NCBI GenBank assembly: GCA_020344415.1
Contig: CP070825.1
Coordinates: forward strand, 1,177,461 to 1,241,460
DNA from: Candidatus Aminicenantota bacterium
GTDB taxonomy: Bacteria; Acidobacteriota; Aminicenantia; Aminicenantales; Aminicenantaceae
Direction of reading: 5' to 3'
Length of the DNA: 64,000 bases
Numbering within the stretch: position 1 is the stretch's first letter; each line of letters opens with the position of its first letter. The position numbers and the translations under genes were made by a program. Below the pieces are notes generated by a model, which did not search any database, was not told where the DNA came from, and saw nothing but the letters and a program-made list of their open reading frames with translations. Shown here in pieces: positions 18,785-27,356 of this stretch.

Positions 18785-18829
18785 ATTGACCCCAATGATT
18801 TTTCTGAAAGCCCGGGCAGAATGAGTTTC

Positions 18830-18858
18830 TTGACTTGATAGGGCAATATTGATATTTT
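18830..18858 (+). promoter_or_regulatory. Sigma70-like promoter for the HgdB-like reductase gene
   Basis: TTGACT (18830-18835), 17 bases, TATTTT (18853-18858), about 24 bases before the ATG at 18882, which has an AAAGGAGG site. A very short leader is implied. Confidence 0.45.
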
Positions 18859-18881
18859 GATTATTCCTAAAAGGAGGAATA

Positions 18882-20126
18882 ATGAGTGAAGAAAAAATCC
18901 GCAAGATTAAAAAGATTCAGGCTACTGGCCATATGCGAAAAATAATGGCTGATTATTTCTACGAAATGGACGGTGCTGCCAAGGAAGGATCGCCAAAGGT
19001 TGCCTATTGCACAAGTGTTGGACCGGCAGAGCTCCTTCTGAGTCTTGGGTTTGTGGTTCATTACCCTGAAAATCATGGAGCAGTTTTAGGGTCAACTCGA
19101 ACAGCCATGGACTATATACCCGTCGCTAACTCCGTTGGCTATTCTCCGGATATCTGTTCTTACCTAACGAGCGATATCGGTGCCTTTATAAAGAAAGAAA
19201 CACCTCTTTCTAAGGGTTATGAGGGTATCGATGGAGTTCCCAAGCCTGATGTTTTAGTTTATAACACCAATCAATGCCGGGATGTCCAGGATTGGTTTGG
19301 CTGGTATTCCAGGGAATTAGGCGTTCCTGCTCTTGGGATATCCACCTACCGAAATATCGGAGAGATAACCGAGGAACATCTGAATAGTATTGTTTATCAG
19401 ATAAAAGGATTGATTCCTCCTTTAGAAAAAGTTTCTGGTAATAAGTTTGATATAGATAAATTTCGGGAGGTTCTCTCCCTCTCTAAAGATTGCACTTTAC
19501 TCTGGAAGAAAGTTCTTGAGGCAAATACAGCTATCCCGGCTCCTATAAGTTTCTTTGATGCGACCATTCATATGGGCCCGGCTGTGGTTTTAAGGGGTTC
19601 TCCTCAAGCTGTGGAGTACTATCAAGTGCTGCTCAAGGAGCTGCAAGAGAAAATTGCTGGTAAAGATGGAGCTGTTGAGGGAGAAAGGTTCCGACTCTAC
19701 TGGGAAGGTATGCCCATCTGGGGTAAACTGAGAGACCTTGCTGAGTTTTTTATCGATTTTAAGACTGCTGTTATCGCTTCCACCTACTGCAATAGCTGGA
19801 TTTTTGATTCTTTCGATCCTGATGATCCCTTTATGAGCATGGCTCGCGCTTATACTGAGATATTTATTGTGAGAGACGAGAATTACAAAGAGAAATACAT
19901 CGAAGACATGGTCAATGAATACAAGATGGATGGTATCTTATTCCATGATGCCAAAACCTGTCCGAACAACTCCAATAATCGCTATGGAATGCCAGAAAGA
20001 CTCGAGAAAAGACTGAATGTTCCAACCCTTACCATAAATGGAGATTTGAATGACCTGCGCTGTTATTCTGAAGAGCAAGCAAAGACCAACATAGAAGCAT
20101 TTATCGAGCAATTGGAAGCAAAATAA
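18882..20126 (+). CDS. 2-hydroxyacyl-CoA dehydratase/benzoyl-CoA reductase family iron-sulfur protein (YjiM/double-cubane-like)
   Basis: 414 aa, homologous to HgdB, BcrB/BcrC and YjiM. Candidate cluster cysteines are Cys43 (AYCTSVGPAELLLSLG), Cys92 (DICSYL) and Cys132 (TNQCRD) in the first lobe and Cys303, Cys360 (FHDAKTC) and Cys394 in the second. The C-terminal GDLNDLRCYSEEQA then IEAFIEQL is the family ending. Unlike BcrBC or HgdAB there is no second dehydratase subunit beside it; one catalytic gene plus one ATPase is the layout of double-cubane-cluster proteins and E. coli YjiML. It probably catalyses an ATP-driven low-potential reduction or dehydration; ring reduction is an open hypothesis. 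Confidence 0.78.
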   Translation: MSEEKIRKIKKIQATGHMRKIMADYFYEMDGAAKEGSPKVAYCTSVGPAELLLSLGFVVHYPENHGAVLGSTRTAMDYIPVANSVGYSPDICSYLTSDIGAFIKKETPLSKGYEGIDGVPKPDVLVYNTNQCRDVQDWFGWYSRELGVPALGISTYRNIGEITEEHLNSIVYQIKGLIPPLEKVSGNKFDIDKFREVLSLSKDCTLLWKKVLEANTAIPAPISFFDATIHMGPAVVLRGSPQAVEYYQVLLKELQEKIAGKDGAVEGERFRLYWEGMPIWGKLRDLAEFFIDFKTAVIASTYCNSWIFDSFDPDDPFMSMARAYTEIFIVRDENYKEKYIEDMVNEYKMDGILFHDAKTCPNNSNNRYGMPERLEKRLNVPTLTINGDLNDLRCYSEEQAKTNIEAFIEQLEAK

Positions 20127-20130
20127 AGCG

Positions 20131-20385
20131 TATGGATTTGATTCATCAAATCCACATAATGATAGCGTAGGAGCTTGATTCATCAAGCCCACCATGTCAT
20201 TGCCAGGAGCATAGTGACGAAGCAATCCGCAGTTGCAAGTAAAACGAAGCAATCCGTCGTTGCGAGTGAAACGAAGCAATCTCATATAAAGGTTGAGATC
20301 ACCACGCGCCGCTCTTGACAGAAGATTGACGCGCTGCGCTTGCAATGACAAAAAGGTATAGGCTTGATTCATTAAACTCGGAATG
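20131..20385. repeat. Hairpin (TTGATTCATCAA) and CATTGCGAG repeat cluster
   Basis: Begins 4 bases after the stop of the HgdB-like gene. It holds GGATTTGATTCATCAAATCC (20135-20154), a GCTTGATTCATCAAGC copy (20170-20190), several CATTGCCAGG/GAAGCAATC units with the paired return copy, and a degraded hairpin at about 20360. It separates the reductase gene from its activator. No gene was found. Confidence 0.75.
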
Positions 20386-20417
20386 AAGGAACAGAGACAT
20401 CAAAATAGTGAGAGAAA

Positions 20418-21194
20418 ATGAACAATTTTGCAGGAATTGATGTTGGAGCTTCCACTACCAAGGCTGTTATTATTGATGTCAACAAAGAAATTCTTGGCTA
20501 TTCAATTGTCAATTCAACCGCCGATTTTATGGCTGCGGCTGAGCGAGCTTTTAAGAAAGCAAAAGAGAAAGCAAAAAGGAAGACGCCGAATAAGTATATT
20601 GTCTTTGCCACTGGATATGGAAGAAGGATTGTTCCCTTTGCCCACAAGACCAAGACTGAAATCAGCTGCCATGCCAGTGGAAGCTACTTCTATTTTCCTC
20701 GTGCGCACACTTTGATTGATATTGGCGGGCAGGATAGCAAAATCATAAAAGTCAATGAATCAGGGAAAAGAACAGGCTTCAAGATGAACCGTAAATGCGC
20801 CGCAGGCACAGGGGCTTTCTTAGAAGAGATTGCCAATCGCCTTCAGATCAATATCGAAAAACTCAATGAGCTTGCAAAAAGCTCAGAGAAAAGCATTCAA
20901 ATCGGAAGCTATTGCACTGTATTTACCGCTACCGAAATCCTGACTAAAATAAGAGAAGGTGTAGAAGTGAAAGATCTTGTTAAAGGTATTTTTGGATCGG
21001 TTATAAAGAGGGCTCTTGAGATGGACTCTTTAGAAGGAAATATAGTCATGAGTGGAGGAGTGGTGGCTTATAATCCGTTTTTGGTTGAAATGTTCGAGAA
21101 AAAATTAAAAAGAAAAATATTTGTGCCCCCTCTTCCTCAATTGACAGGCGCCTTTGGCGCGGCTATCTATGCCTTAGAAGAAAAAGGAGGTTAA
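20418..21194 (+). CDS. BadF/BadG/HgdC-family ATPase activator of the HgdB-like protein
   Basis: 258 aa ASKHA-fold ATPase. Motifs are GIDVGASTTKAVIID (phosphate 1), ATGYGR, DIGGQDSKIIKV (phosphate 2) and MSGGVVAYNPF (adenosine). Cys127 in KCAAGTG and Cys166 in GSYCTVFTATEI are the ligands of the [4Fe-4S] cluster shared across the homodimer, and their positions equal those in HgdC. ATP-driven conformational change pushes one low-potential electron into the partner dehydratase/reductase. Only one activator gene is present, suggesting a homodimer rather than the BcrA/BcrD heterodimer. It is followed by a coupled acyl-CoA ligase gene. Confidence 0.9.
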   Translation: MNNFAGIDVGASTTKAVIIDVNKEILGYSIVNSTADFMAAAERAFKKAKEKAKRKTPNKYIVFATGYGRRIVPFAHKTKTEISCHASGSYFYFPRAHTLIDIGGQDSKIIKVNESGKRTGFKMNRKCAAGTGAFLEEIANRLQINIEKLNELAKSSEKSIQIGSYCTVFTATEILTKIREGVEVKDLVKGIFGSVIKRALEMDSLEGNIVMSGGVVAYNPFLVEMFEKKLKRKIFVPPLPQLTGAFGAAIYALEEKGG

Positions 21195-21195
21195 A

Positions 21196-23280
21196 ATGCT
21201 TGATGCTTTATTTAAACCAAGATCCGTGGCTATCATAGGGGCTTCGAATAATCCCTTGAGCATCGGCCATATTGTTATTAAAAACCTTCTTGACCACAAT
21301 TTTAAAGGGCCGATTTATCCCATTAATCCCAAATCAAAGTTCATAAAAAGCTTCAGAGCTTATCCTTCTGTTAAGGATATCCCCGACGAGGTAGATTTGG
21401 TGAACATCTCGATAAAAAACACTCTGGTTCCTTATGTCCTTGAAGAATGCGGCAAGAAGGGAGTAAAGTTTGCCATTGTCCATACGGCTGGCTTTAAAGA
21501 AGTTGGTGAAGAAGGGCTTGCGCTTGAAAAACAGATCGTTGAAGTTGCTCATAAATATGGAATGCGCATTTATGGGCCGAACTCTCAAGGCATTCAGAAT
21601 TCTGATCCTGAAATCTCGGTGTATGCCAATTTCACTTTTGTTCCCATGTTTCCTGGCAATATCTCAATCGTTGCCCAAAGTGGAGGGGTTGGGGAGACAC
21701 TGAAATTACACCTTTATCGTATTGGGAAAGGAATGAGGATGTATTCCAGTTTTGGAAATGAGGCAGATGTCAGCATGAATGAGATTATTGATTATTATGG
21801 CCAGGATGAGGGGACAAGAGCCATCATGGTCCACATTGAAACCATGAAAGATCCCGCTGGGTTTCTCGACGTGGCAAACCGTGTAACTCCCAAGAAACCT
21901 ATCCTTGCTTTGAAGACAGGAAAAACATCTGAAGGGACAAAGGCTGTAGCTTCTCATACTGGCTCTATGGTTGAGCAGGAAACTATTGTTGATGCGATTT
22001 TTAAGAAGAGCGGTGTTCTCCGTTTTGACAATCAGGAGGATATGGTAAACGCTGCGATCGCCTTTTCAAATCAGCCAGTTCCCAAAGGAGACAGAGTCTG
22101 CATCGTCACTAACACTGGGGGACCGGCGATTATTGCTGTAGACGAATGCATCACAGCCGGTCTTAAACTTGCAGAGTTGAGTACTAAGACCAAAAACACC
22201 CTTAAAAAGCTTGTTTTCCAGGAGGCTATTGTTTCTAATCCTGTTGATGTTGTTGCTACTGCTGGTCCAGAACAGTATGGAGGAACAGTAGCGGCGCTAC
22301 TCGAAGACCCAAACATCGATTCGTTACTCCTTGTTATTGTCACAGCTCCATTTGTTGATTGTGAAGGTATAGCCCGAAAGTTGGGTGATATCGGAAAGAC
22401 CGCCAGCAAACCGATTGTCTGTCAAGTAATAACAATAGAAAAATGGGCTGAAGTTATCCGCCTCATCAGAGAAAGCGGTATTCCAGTTTATGACTTTGCC
22501 GAAACAGCGGCTAAAGCTCTATCTGCCATGTCTGGATACGGGAAGGTCATCCAGAGAAAAGCTGCCGCCTACAAAAAATATGAAGTCAATAAGAAGAAGG
22601 CAGAATCGATTATCAAGCGCCATAAGGGCAAAGAAAAGTTCCTGCCCCAGGATGATGTCTTTGGAATCCTCCAAAGTTATGGAATTCCAACCGTAGATAC
22701 ATTGAGAGTGAAGAAGGAAAGCGAACTTGAGAGAGCAGCTATGAAAATGGGCTATCCTCTGGTTCTAAAGGTTGATGCAGAATCGGTTGTTCACAAAACA
22801 GAAGTCGGAGGTGTCGCCCTCAATCTCAAGGATAAGGCTGCACTAATGACATCTTTCAAGAAGATGTCAAAGAAGTTCGCCAAAGAAAAACCGAGCTTTA
22901 TCCTCCAGAAATATCTTGAAGGCGGCAAAGAAGTGATTGTAGGAGCTAAAGGGAATGAAGGTCTCGGGGCAACGATCATGTTTGGTTTAGGTGGAGTCTT
23001 TGTAGAAACCTTGAAAGATGTGCAATTCAGATTAGCACCTCTTTCCAAGGAAGATGCCCCACAGATGATTCATGGCATCAAGGGATATCCTATTCTGGAA
23101 GGTGCCAGAGGTGAGAAGCCTGTAGATATTAATAAATTAGCTGAGATTCTCCTCCGGCTCTCTCAATTGACTTCTGATTTTCCCGAGATTGATGAAATGG
23201 ATTTAAACCCTGTAGTTGCTCTACAGAAAGGTAAAGGGGCAATGGTTGTCGATGACCGTCTGAAAATTATCCGGACATAA
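21196..23280 (+). CDS. ADP-forming acyl-CoA synthetase (acetate--CoA ligase family, alpha-beta fusion)
   Basis: 694 aa single-chain NDP-forming acyl-CoA ligase. Residues 1-130 are a CoA-binding Rossmann domain (PRSVAIIGASNNPLSIGH). Succinyl-CoA-ligase-like domains follow, with the phospho-histidine in ASHTGSMV. A C-terminal ATP-grasp domain begins near 480 (GYPLVLKVDAESVVHKTEVGG, LQKYLEGGKEVIVG). It interconverts acyl-CoA plus ADP plus phosphate with acid plus ATP. The AAAAGGAGG site overlaps the end of the activator gene one base away, so the two are co-translated. It may conserve energy from acetyl-CoA or activate the aromatic substrate of the reductase; the sequence does not decide. Confidence 0.85.
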   Translation: MLDALFKPRSVAIIGASNNPLSIGHIVIKNLLDHNFKGPIYPINPKSKFIKSFRAYPSVKDIPDEVDLVNISIKNTLVPYVLEECGKKGVKFAIVHTAGFKEVGEEGLALEKQIVEVAHKYGMRIYGPNSQGIQNSDPEISVYANFTFVPMFPGNISIVAQSGGVGETLKLHLYRIGKGMRMYSSFGNEADVSMNEIIDYYGQDEGTRAIMVHIETMKDPAGFLDVANRVTPKKPILALKTGKTSEGTKAVASHTGSMVEQETIVDAIFKKSGVLRFDNQEDMVNAAIAFSNQPVPKGDRVCIVTNTGGPAIIAVDECITAGLKLAELSTKTKNTLKKLVFQEAIVSNPVDVVATAGPEQYGGTVAALLEDPNIDSLLLVIVTAPFVDCEGIARKLGDIGKTASKPIVCQVITIEKWAEVIRLIRESGIPVYDFAETAAKALSAMSGYGKVIQRKAAAYKKYEVNKKKAESIIKRHKGKEKFLPQDDVFGILQSYGIPTVDTLRVKKESELERAAMKMGYPLVLKVDAESVVHKTEVGGVALNLKDKAALMTSFKKMSKKFAKEKPSFILQKYLEGGKEVIVGAKGNEGLGATIMFGLGGVFVETLKDVQFRLAPLSKEDAPQMIHGIKGYPILEGARGEKPVDINKLAEILLRLSQLTSDFPEIDEMDLNPVVALQKGKGAMVVDDRLKIIRT

Positions 23281-23282
23281 TT

Positions 23283-23412
23283 GTCAGAGCTTGATTGTAG
23301 GGGCATGATTCATCAAGCCGACCATGTCATTGCGAGGAGCGTTGCGACGCGGCAATCTCAACTGATTGACGCAGGGGCTTGATTGTAGGGGCTTGATTTA
23401 TCAAGCCCACCT
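23283..23412. repeat. Hairpin and CATTGCGAG repeat cluster
   Basis: Follows the acyl-CoA ligase stop directly. It has nested or partial copies of the TTGATTCATCAAGCC hairpin at about 23286-23310 and 23375-23412, with one CATTGCGAGGAGCG unit reaching GGCAATCTCA between them. Confidence 0.75.
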
Positions 23413-23449
23413 ATTGAATAAGAAAAATGAATTGTTGTAAATATACAGA

Positions 23450-24856
23450 ATGAATTGGATCCCAATAAGTATTGTCTGTATTTATATTGTCCTCCTCTAT
23501 GTGGTTACCTGGGTGACCCGCCGCCTTAGTCGAGGTGGTATGATTGCCTATCTCTTGGCCGGTCGGAGTCTTCCTTTCTGGGTCGTCGCCCCGCTGCTCA
23601 CTGGTCTTGCTGTCGGAGGAGCTTCTACTATTGGAGTGGCAGAGATGGCTTATAAAGCCGGGATATCGGCAGGCTGGTATAACGCTGCCTGGGCTGCTGG
23701 TGCGATTTTAGTCGGTCTGATTGCTGCCCGTCGCTATCGCCGGATGGAAGTAACAACACTTCCCGAGCTATTTGAAAGACATTACAGCACTGCAGGCCGA
23801 GTCATAGGCGTTTTTGGACAGCTCGTTTTACAGATAGTCATCACTTCTCTTCAGTATGTGGCCGGAGGTGCAATTCTCTCTTCACTCCTGCCTGATGTGT
23901 TTAGCTTTAAAATGGGCATGTTAGTTACAGCAGTGGTTTTTGTAGGAATAACTCTTATCGGAGGTTTTTGGGCAGCTGGTTTGACCAATATCATCAACGT
24001 GATTCTCATCTATATTGGAGTTCTTTTGGGAGCAATTATAGCCGTAGGAAAAATAGGAGGATTTGGAGAGCTTGTGGCTAAACTTCCTCCTCAACATCCG
24101 GGTTTTGATTTGGGAGCTATAGGTCCGTGGCTCATTCTTGCCTGGTTTTTAGTGATGATCACAATGGCCTTTTCTGTACAATCTGTTGTTCAGATATCTT
24201 TTGCCGCTAAGGACTCTTCTTCTGCTAGCAAAGGCTTTCTTTTAGGAGGATTGATTATTTTACCAGTGGGTTTTATAAGCGCTATTATCGGTCTTTCAGC
24301 AACTATCCTTCATCCTGGAATTATCCCCACCGAAGCGCTACCTCGTACTGTCTTGAGCCTGAGCCCTATTATTGCAGGTCTTGTTCTGGCAGGACTCTGG
24401 GCCGCTGATGTCTCAACCGCATCCGCTCTACTTGTCGGGAGTGCTACTCTAGTGGTAGGAGATTTGATCAAGAGATTTGTTGCCCCTGACCTCAAGGAGA
24501 AAGAGGAAAGAGTGATATCCCGGATATCAGTTTTTGTCTTGAGCGTCTTCACCTTTATCCTTGCCATCTCTGTCTCTGGTATTTTAAAGACATTGCTTAT
24601 CGGCCTCTCTTTAACAACTGCTTATACGCTCGTAACTTTGATGACACTTTTTTGGCCGAGTGTTTGCAGACGGGGTCATGCCACATGGACCCTAATCGTA
24701 TCTATGGCCGCCCTTGCACTATGGCTTTATTTTCCTCGGTTCGCTGCCTTTTTTCAGAAAATAAGTCCTGCCCATCCCATCTTTTTCCTCTGGATTGTAA
24801 GTATAGCAACCTTTATTCTCGTAGCTATCTTCGACAAAAGAAAAATTAAAATATAA
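23450..24856 (+). CDS. Sodium:solute symporter family (SSS) transporter
   Basis: 468 aa with about 12-13 membrane segments. The N-terminal part matches the SSS family (AYLLAGRSLPFWVVAPLLTG, ASTIGVAEMAYKAGISAGWY, and the TLPELFERHYS loop after transmembrane segment 3). These proteins import organic acids, sugars or amino acids with sodium. The gene sits after the acyl-CoA ligase and could bring in the acid to be activated, but this is only contextual. No strong ribosome site precedes the ATG. Its 3' end overlaps the convergent Ldh-family gene by 11 bases. Confidence 0.85.
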   Translation: MNWIPISIVCIYIVLLYVVTWVTRRLSRGGMIAYLLAGRSLPFWVVAPLLTGLAVGGASTIGVAEMAYKAGISAGWYNAAWAAGAILVGLIAARRYRRMEVTTLPELFERHYSTAGRVIGVFGQLVLQIVITSLQYVAGGAILSSLLPDVFSFKMGMLVTAVVFVGITLIGGFWAAGLTNIINVILIYIGVLLGAIIAVGKIGGFGELVAKLPPQHPGFDLGAIGPWLILAWFLVMITMAFSVQSVVQISFAAKDSSSASKGFLLGGLIILPVGFISAIIGLSATILHPGIIPTEALPRTVLSLSPIIAGLVLAGLWAADVSTASALLVGSATLVVGDLIKRFVAPDLKEKEERVISRISVFVLSVFTFILAISVSGILKTLLIGLSLTTAYTLVTLMTLFWPSVCRRGHATWTLIVSMAALALWLYFPRFAAFFQKISPAHPIFFLWIVSIATFILVAIFDKRKIKI

Positions 24857-25928
24857 TTTTCCCTAAACCGACTTCCTTCCCCAATTTCTCTAGACGTTCT
24901 ATCTGTCTGGATGTATAGGGAATTCCTTCTCGTAGAGATCTTTTTCTTTGCTTGGCTTCTTTCTCTCCAGGGAGAAGCATGGTCCTTCCTTGTTTATCTC
25001 TTATGTCTGAAATGGTCCGTGAGATGTGCTCGAGAGCTTCTTCCTGAGGAAAGAGTGTATCAATACGCCAGGCTTCGAATGCCTGTTTGATCCGGCGTCT
25101 CTTGTCGTGAATGAGTGGGTTGATGTAACTGGAAAAGCCTCCTCCGATAACACTGTCGAGCTCTATCAGCAGGGACAGTCCGGTTCCTTTGTAACCTGCA
25201 TCAGCTTCTCCTTTTCCAAGGCCGCCTAAGGGAATCATAGAGCCTTTTTCTAGAAAATCGTCAAGATTGTTGAACCTGGCAGAATTGGTCGTTTCCTTCC
25301 CATTTTTGTCATACACAGGAAAGGGGAACTTGGTTCCTTCAACCAGGGTCTTTAAGATGCCACTCGTGGCATGGATAGTGGTAGCCATATCTATAGTGAT
25401 AATTCCTTTGTGGTAAGGGATAGACCAGGAAATCAAGTTAGTCCCCAGCCTGTTTCTTTTTCCTCCATAGGGTTTTACGATAGCAGGTGTTGTACATGTA
25501 ACTCTTCCTGCCAAATCTTTTTCTGCACAGATTCTTTCAGAATAAATTGCTGCTGCCCCAAAATGATTGGTATTGAAGACATAAACCTTTCCAAATCCGT
25601 ATTGCCTTGCTAATTCCTTTACCAAATCCACAATTTCTATTGCAGCAGGATGAGCTAGAGCACCTTGAGCATCAAAGTGTCGAATCGGGAATCTTTTATT
25701 TCTTGTCTTATCTTCGAGAGCTGCGTTGGGATCTGTTCCGCCATCTTTGATCGATCGAATGACCATCAGATCTAAGCTGTTAACTCCATGTGAGAATATT
25801 CCTCTCATATCTGCTTCAACAAGAACATTGCTTGTGATTTCTGCTTTCCGAGCAGGAACGCCGTTCCCCTTCAATATTTCGCTAACATAGTTTTTAATTA
25901 CATCTGGTTTGTACTTTGTTTTTGGCAT
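24846..25928 (-). CDS. Ldh family (malate/L-lactate/ureidoglycolate dehydrogenase type) NAD(P) oxidoreductase
   Basis: About 360 aa. Family features are DMRGIFSHGVNSLDLM near the N-terminus, FNTNHFGAAAIYSERI, the GGKRNRLGTNLISWSIP substrate-specificity region, DMATTIHATSGIL and GYKGTGLSLLIELDSVIGGG. Members reduce or oxidise 2-oxo/2-hydroxy acids with NAD(P). The ATG at 25928 is preferred because longer alternatives begin next to or inside a GGGGGACACAATACTT repeat, but no good ribosome site is visible, so the start is uncertain. Substrate unknown. Confidence 0.82.
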   Translation of the reverse strand: MPKTKYKPDVIKNYVSEILKGNGVPARKAEITSNVLVEADMRGIFSHGVNSLDLMVIRSIKDGGTDPNAALEDKTRNKRFPIRHFDAQGALAHPAAIEIVDLVKELARQYGFGKVYVFNTNHFGAAAIYSERICAEKDLAGRVTCTTPAIVKPYGGKRNRLGTNLISWSIPYHKGIITIDMATTIHATSGILKTLVEGTKFPFPVYDKNGKETTNSARFNNLDDFLEKGSMIPLGGLGKGEADAGYKGTGLSLLIELDSVIGGGFSSYINPLIHDKRRRIKQAFEAWRIDTLFPQEEALEHISRTISDIRDKQGRTMLLPGEKEAKQRKRSLREGIPYTSRQIERLEKLGKEVGLGKIIF

Positions 25929-25964
25929 GGTAGAAAAGGAAACTATAGGATACATCAACAGATA

Positions 25965-26110
25965 GGGGGACACAATACTTAACTATTAATAAGAGACATT
26001 TTAGGCTCTCTTCCCCAAACTTGAAAAAAGGGGACAGGCTATTTTTTTTGGAATTTCTCCTGAATTAGGCATTTCCTGCTTATACAAAAAAGTAGCCTGT
26101 CCCCTTTTTT
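25965..26110. repeat. GGGGACAC arm plus a GGGGACAGGCTA hairpin
   Basis: A lone GGGGGACACAATACTTAACT arm at 25965 is followed by an 87-bp hairpin: AAAAAAGGGGACAGGCTA (from 26024) pairs with TAGCCTGTCCCCTTTTTT (ending 26110). The GGGGAC...GTCCCC stem is of the REP type associated with RAYT (IS200-like) transposases; no such transposase gene is in the window. Confidence 0.65.
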
Positions 26111-26111
26111 C

Positions 26112-26140
26112 TTGACAGAAGCATCTGCTTTGATTATCTT
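26112..26140 (+). promoter_or_regulatory. Sigma70-like promoter of the first molybdenum hydroxylase operon
   Basis: TTGACA (26112-26117), 17 bases, TATCTT (26135-26140). It begins right after the REP hairpin, and the first ATG of the operon is 75 bases further on. Confidence 0.55.
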
Positions 26141-26215
26141 GCAATCGACGATTATTACTGAAGTGATGCTTTTAATTTTTTCTGAAGAAGTTCCGGCCAT
26201 TCGGCGAGGTTGTTC

Positions 26216-26464
26216 ATGGCAAAAATAGATATGCTCTGTCCATTTTCAAAGAAATTGTGTCGTGAATGTCCATTGTATAGAGGGAGGCATTATTATATTT
26301 GTTTTTCCACAAAGTACGGTGGATATTTGGGAAATAAAGAGAAGAGTGCCGATAAGAAAATAAAAGGCAGAGGGTTTAATCCAGAATTTGAAATGCCTTC
26401 CCAGCTTCCAGAGAGTCCAAAATGGCTCGTTCTCAATGAATTTATAGAAAGGAAAAAGAAATGA
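26216..26464 (+). CDS. Small Cys-rich protein heading the molybdenum hydroxylase operon
   Basis: 82 aa; not recognised as a named family. The N-terminus holds a compact cysteine cluster, LCPFSKKLCRECPLYRGRHYYIC, suggesting an iron-sulfur or zinc site; the rest is basic and hydrophilic. The ATG at 26216 is chosen over an upstream TTG because GAGG lies 7 bases before it. Its stop overlaps the start of the FAD-subunit gene (ATGA), so it is translationally coupled and probably assists assembly or electron transfer of the enzyme. Function is inferred only from position. Confidence 0.65.
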   Translation: MAKIDMLCPFSKKLCRECPLYRGRHYYICFSTKYGGYLGNKEKSADKKIKGRGFNPEFEMPSQLPESPKWLVLNEFIERKKK

Positions 26465-27339
26465 TACACGATTTTAACTATATGAGAGCAAGTACGGTGG
26501 AAGAAACGCTAGGTTTGATCGACAGGCATAAGGATAATTATAAGATCATTTGTGGGGGACAATCGTTGCTCATCCTGATGCGGCAGGGATTGGTTGCTCC
26601 TGAGTATCTGATCGATATCAAGAATGTCCAAGAGCTCAATTATATTAATTTTGACAGGAAAGATGGGCTGAAGATCGGCGCTACAACCACCCATAGACAA
26701 ATTGAGAAGTCGACTCTGATCAAGAAACATTACAATGTCCTAGTTGGTATGGAAGAAGGTCTGGCTTCTGTTCAAACTCGCAACTGGGGAACCATCGGTG
26801 GAAATCTTGCCCATGCAGATCCGGCTGGCGACCCAGGACCTGTGTTCATTGCTATGAGCGCCACTGTAAAAATGGCGAATAAGGAAAAAGAAAGAACTCT
26901 GCCGCTCGAGGAGTTTTTTATCGATTATTTCGAGACAGCGCTTGAAGATGATGAGCTGCTGCTTGAAGTTCAAATACCGCCCATCTCTCCGAAAACATCC
27001 ATCGCATACGAGAAATTCAACATCGTAAAGAATGACCAGGGCCTTGTTTCAGTCGCTGTCTCAGTAACCTTGAGCGACGACGGCCTCAGCTGCAAAGATA
27101 CGCGAATTGTTCTCGGCGCAGCTGCTCCTATTCCCATGAGAGCAAAGGAGGCAGAGCAAGCGTTGATAGGGAAAAAACTCAATGACAGAGTCCTAGATAA
27201 AGTGGGTGAAAAGGCCTCAGTGGAAGCGGATCCTGTTGATGACATCCATGCGACAGAGATGTATAGGAGACATCTGGTTAAATCCCTGACAAAAAGGATG
27301 GTGAAGAAGGCCTGGGAACAAGCCAAGGCGTTGAGCTGA
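26461..27339 (+). CDS. Molybdenum hydroxylase FAD-binding (medium) subunit
   Basis: 292 aa, CoxM/XdhB/HcrB family. FAD motifs are CGGQSLLILMRQG (residues 31-43) and TIGGNLAHADPAGD; the CO-dehydrogenase flavoprotein C-terminal domain follows (VLGAAAPIPMRAKEAEQAL). It passes electrons from the 2Fe-2S subunit to the external acceptor. It lacks the extra cysteine-rich loop for the additional [4Fe-4S] cluster seen in HcrB of 4-hydroxybenzoyl-CoA reductase, so direct orthology to HcrB is not supported. It overlaps the preceding small gene by 4 bases. Confidence 0.88.
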   Translation: MIHDFNYMRASTVEETLGLIDRHKDNYKIICGGQSLLILMRQGLVAPEYLIDIKNVQELNYINFDRKDGLKIGATTTHRQIEKSTLIKKHYNVLVGMEEGLASVQTRNWGTIGGNLAHADPAGDPGPVFIAMSATVKMANKEKERTLPLEEFFIDYFETALEDDELLLEVQIPPISPKTSIAYEKFNIVKNDQGLVSVAVSVTLSDDGLSCKDTRIVLGAAAPIPMRAKEAEQALIGKKLNDRVLDKVGEKASVEADPVDDIHATEMYRRHLVKSLTKRMVKKAWEQAKALS

Positions 27340-27356
27340 CAAGGGGGAAACGAGCT

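Noticed and set aside
19938..20372. Minus-strand frame of 144 codons spanning the reductase gene end and repeats
   Set aside because: Half of it is antisense to the HgdB-like gene and the rest is translated repeat DNA.
18882..21194. Classical four-subunit benzoyl-CoA reductase BcrABCD
   Set aside because: Only one BcrB/C-type and one BcrA/D-type gene are present, separated by repeat DNA; neighbouring genes are not missing subunits.
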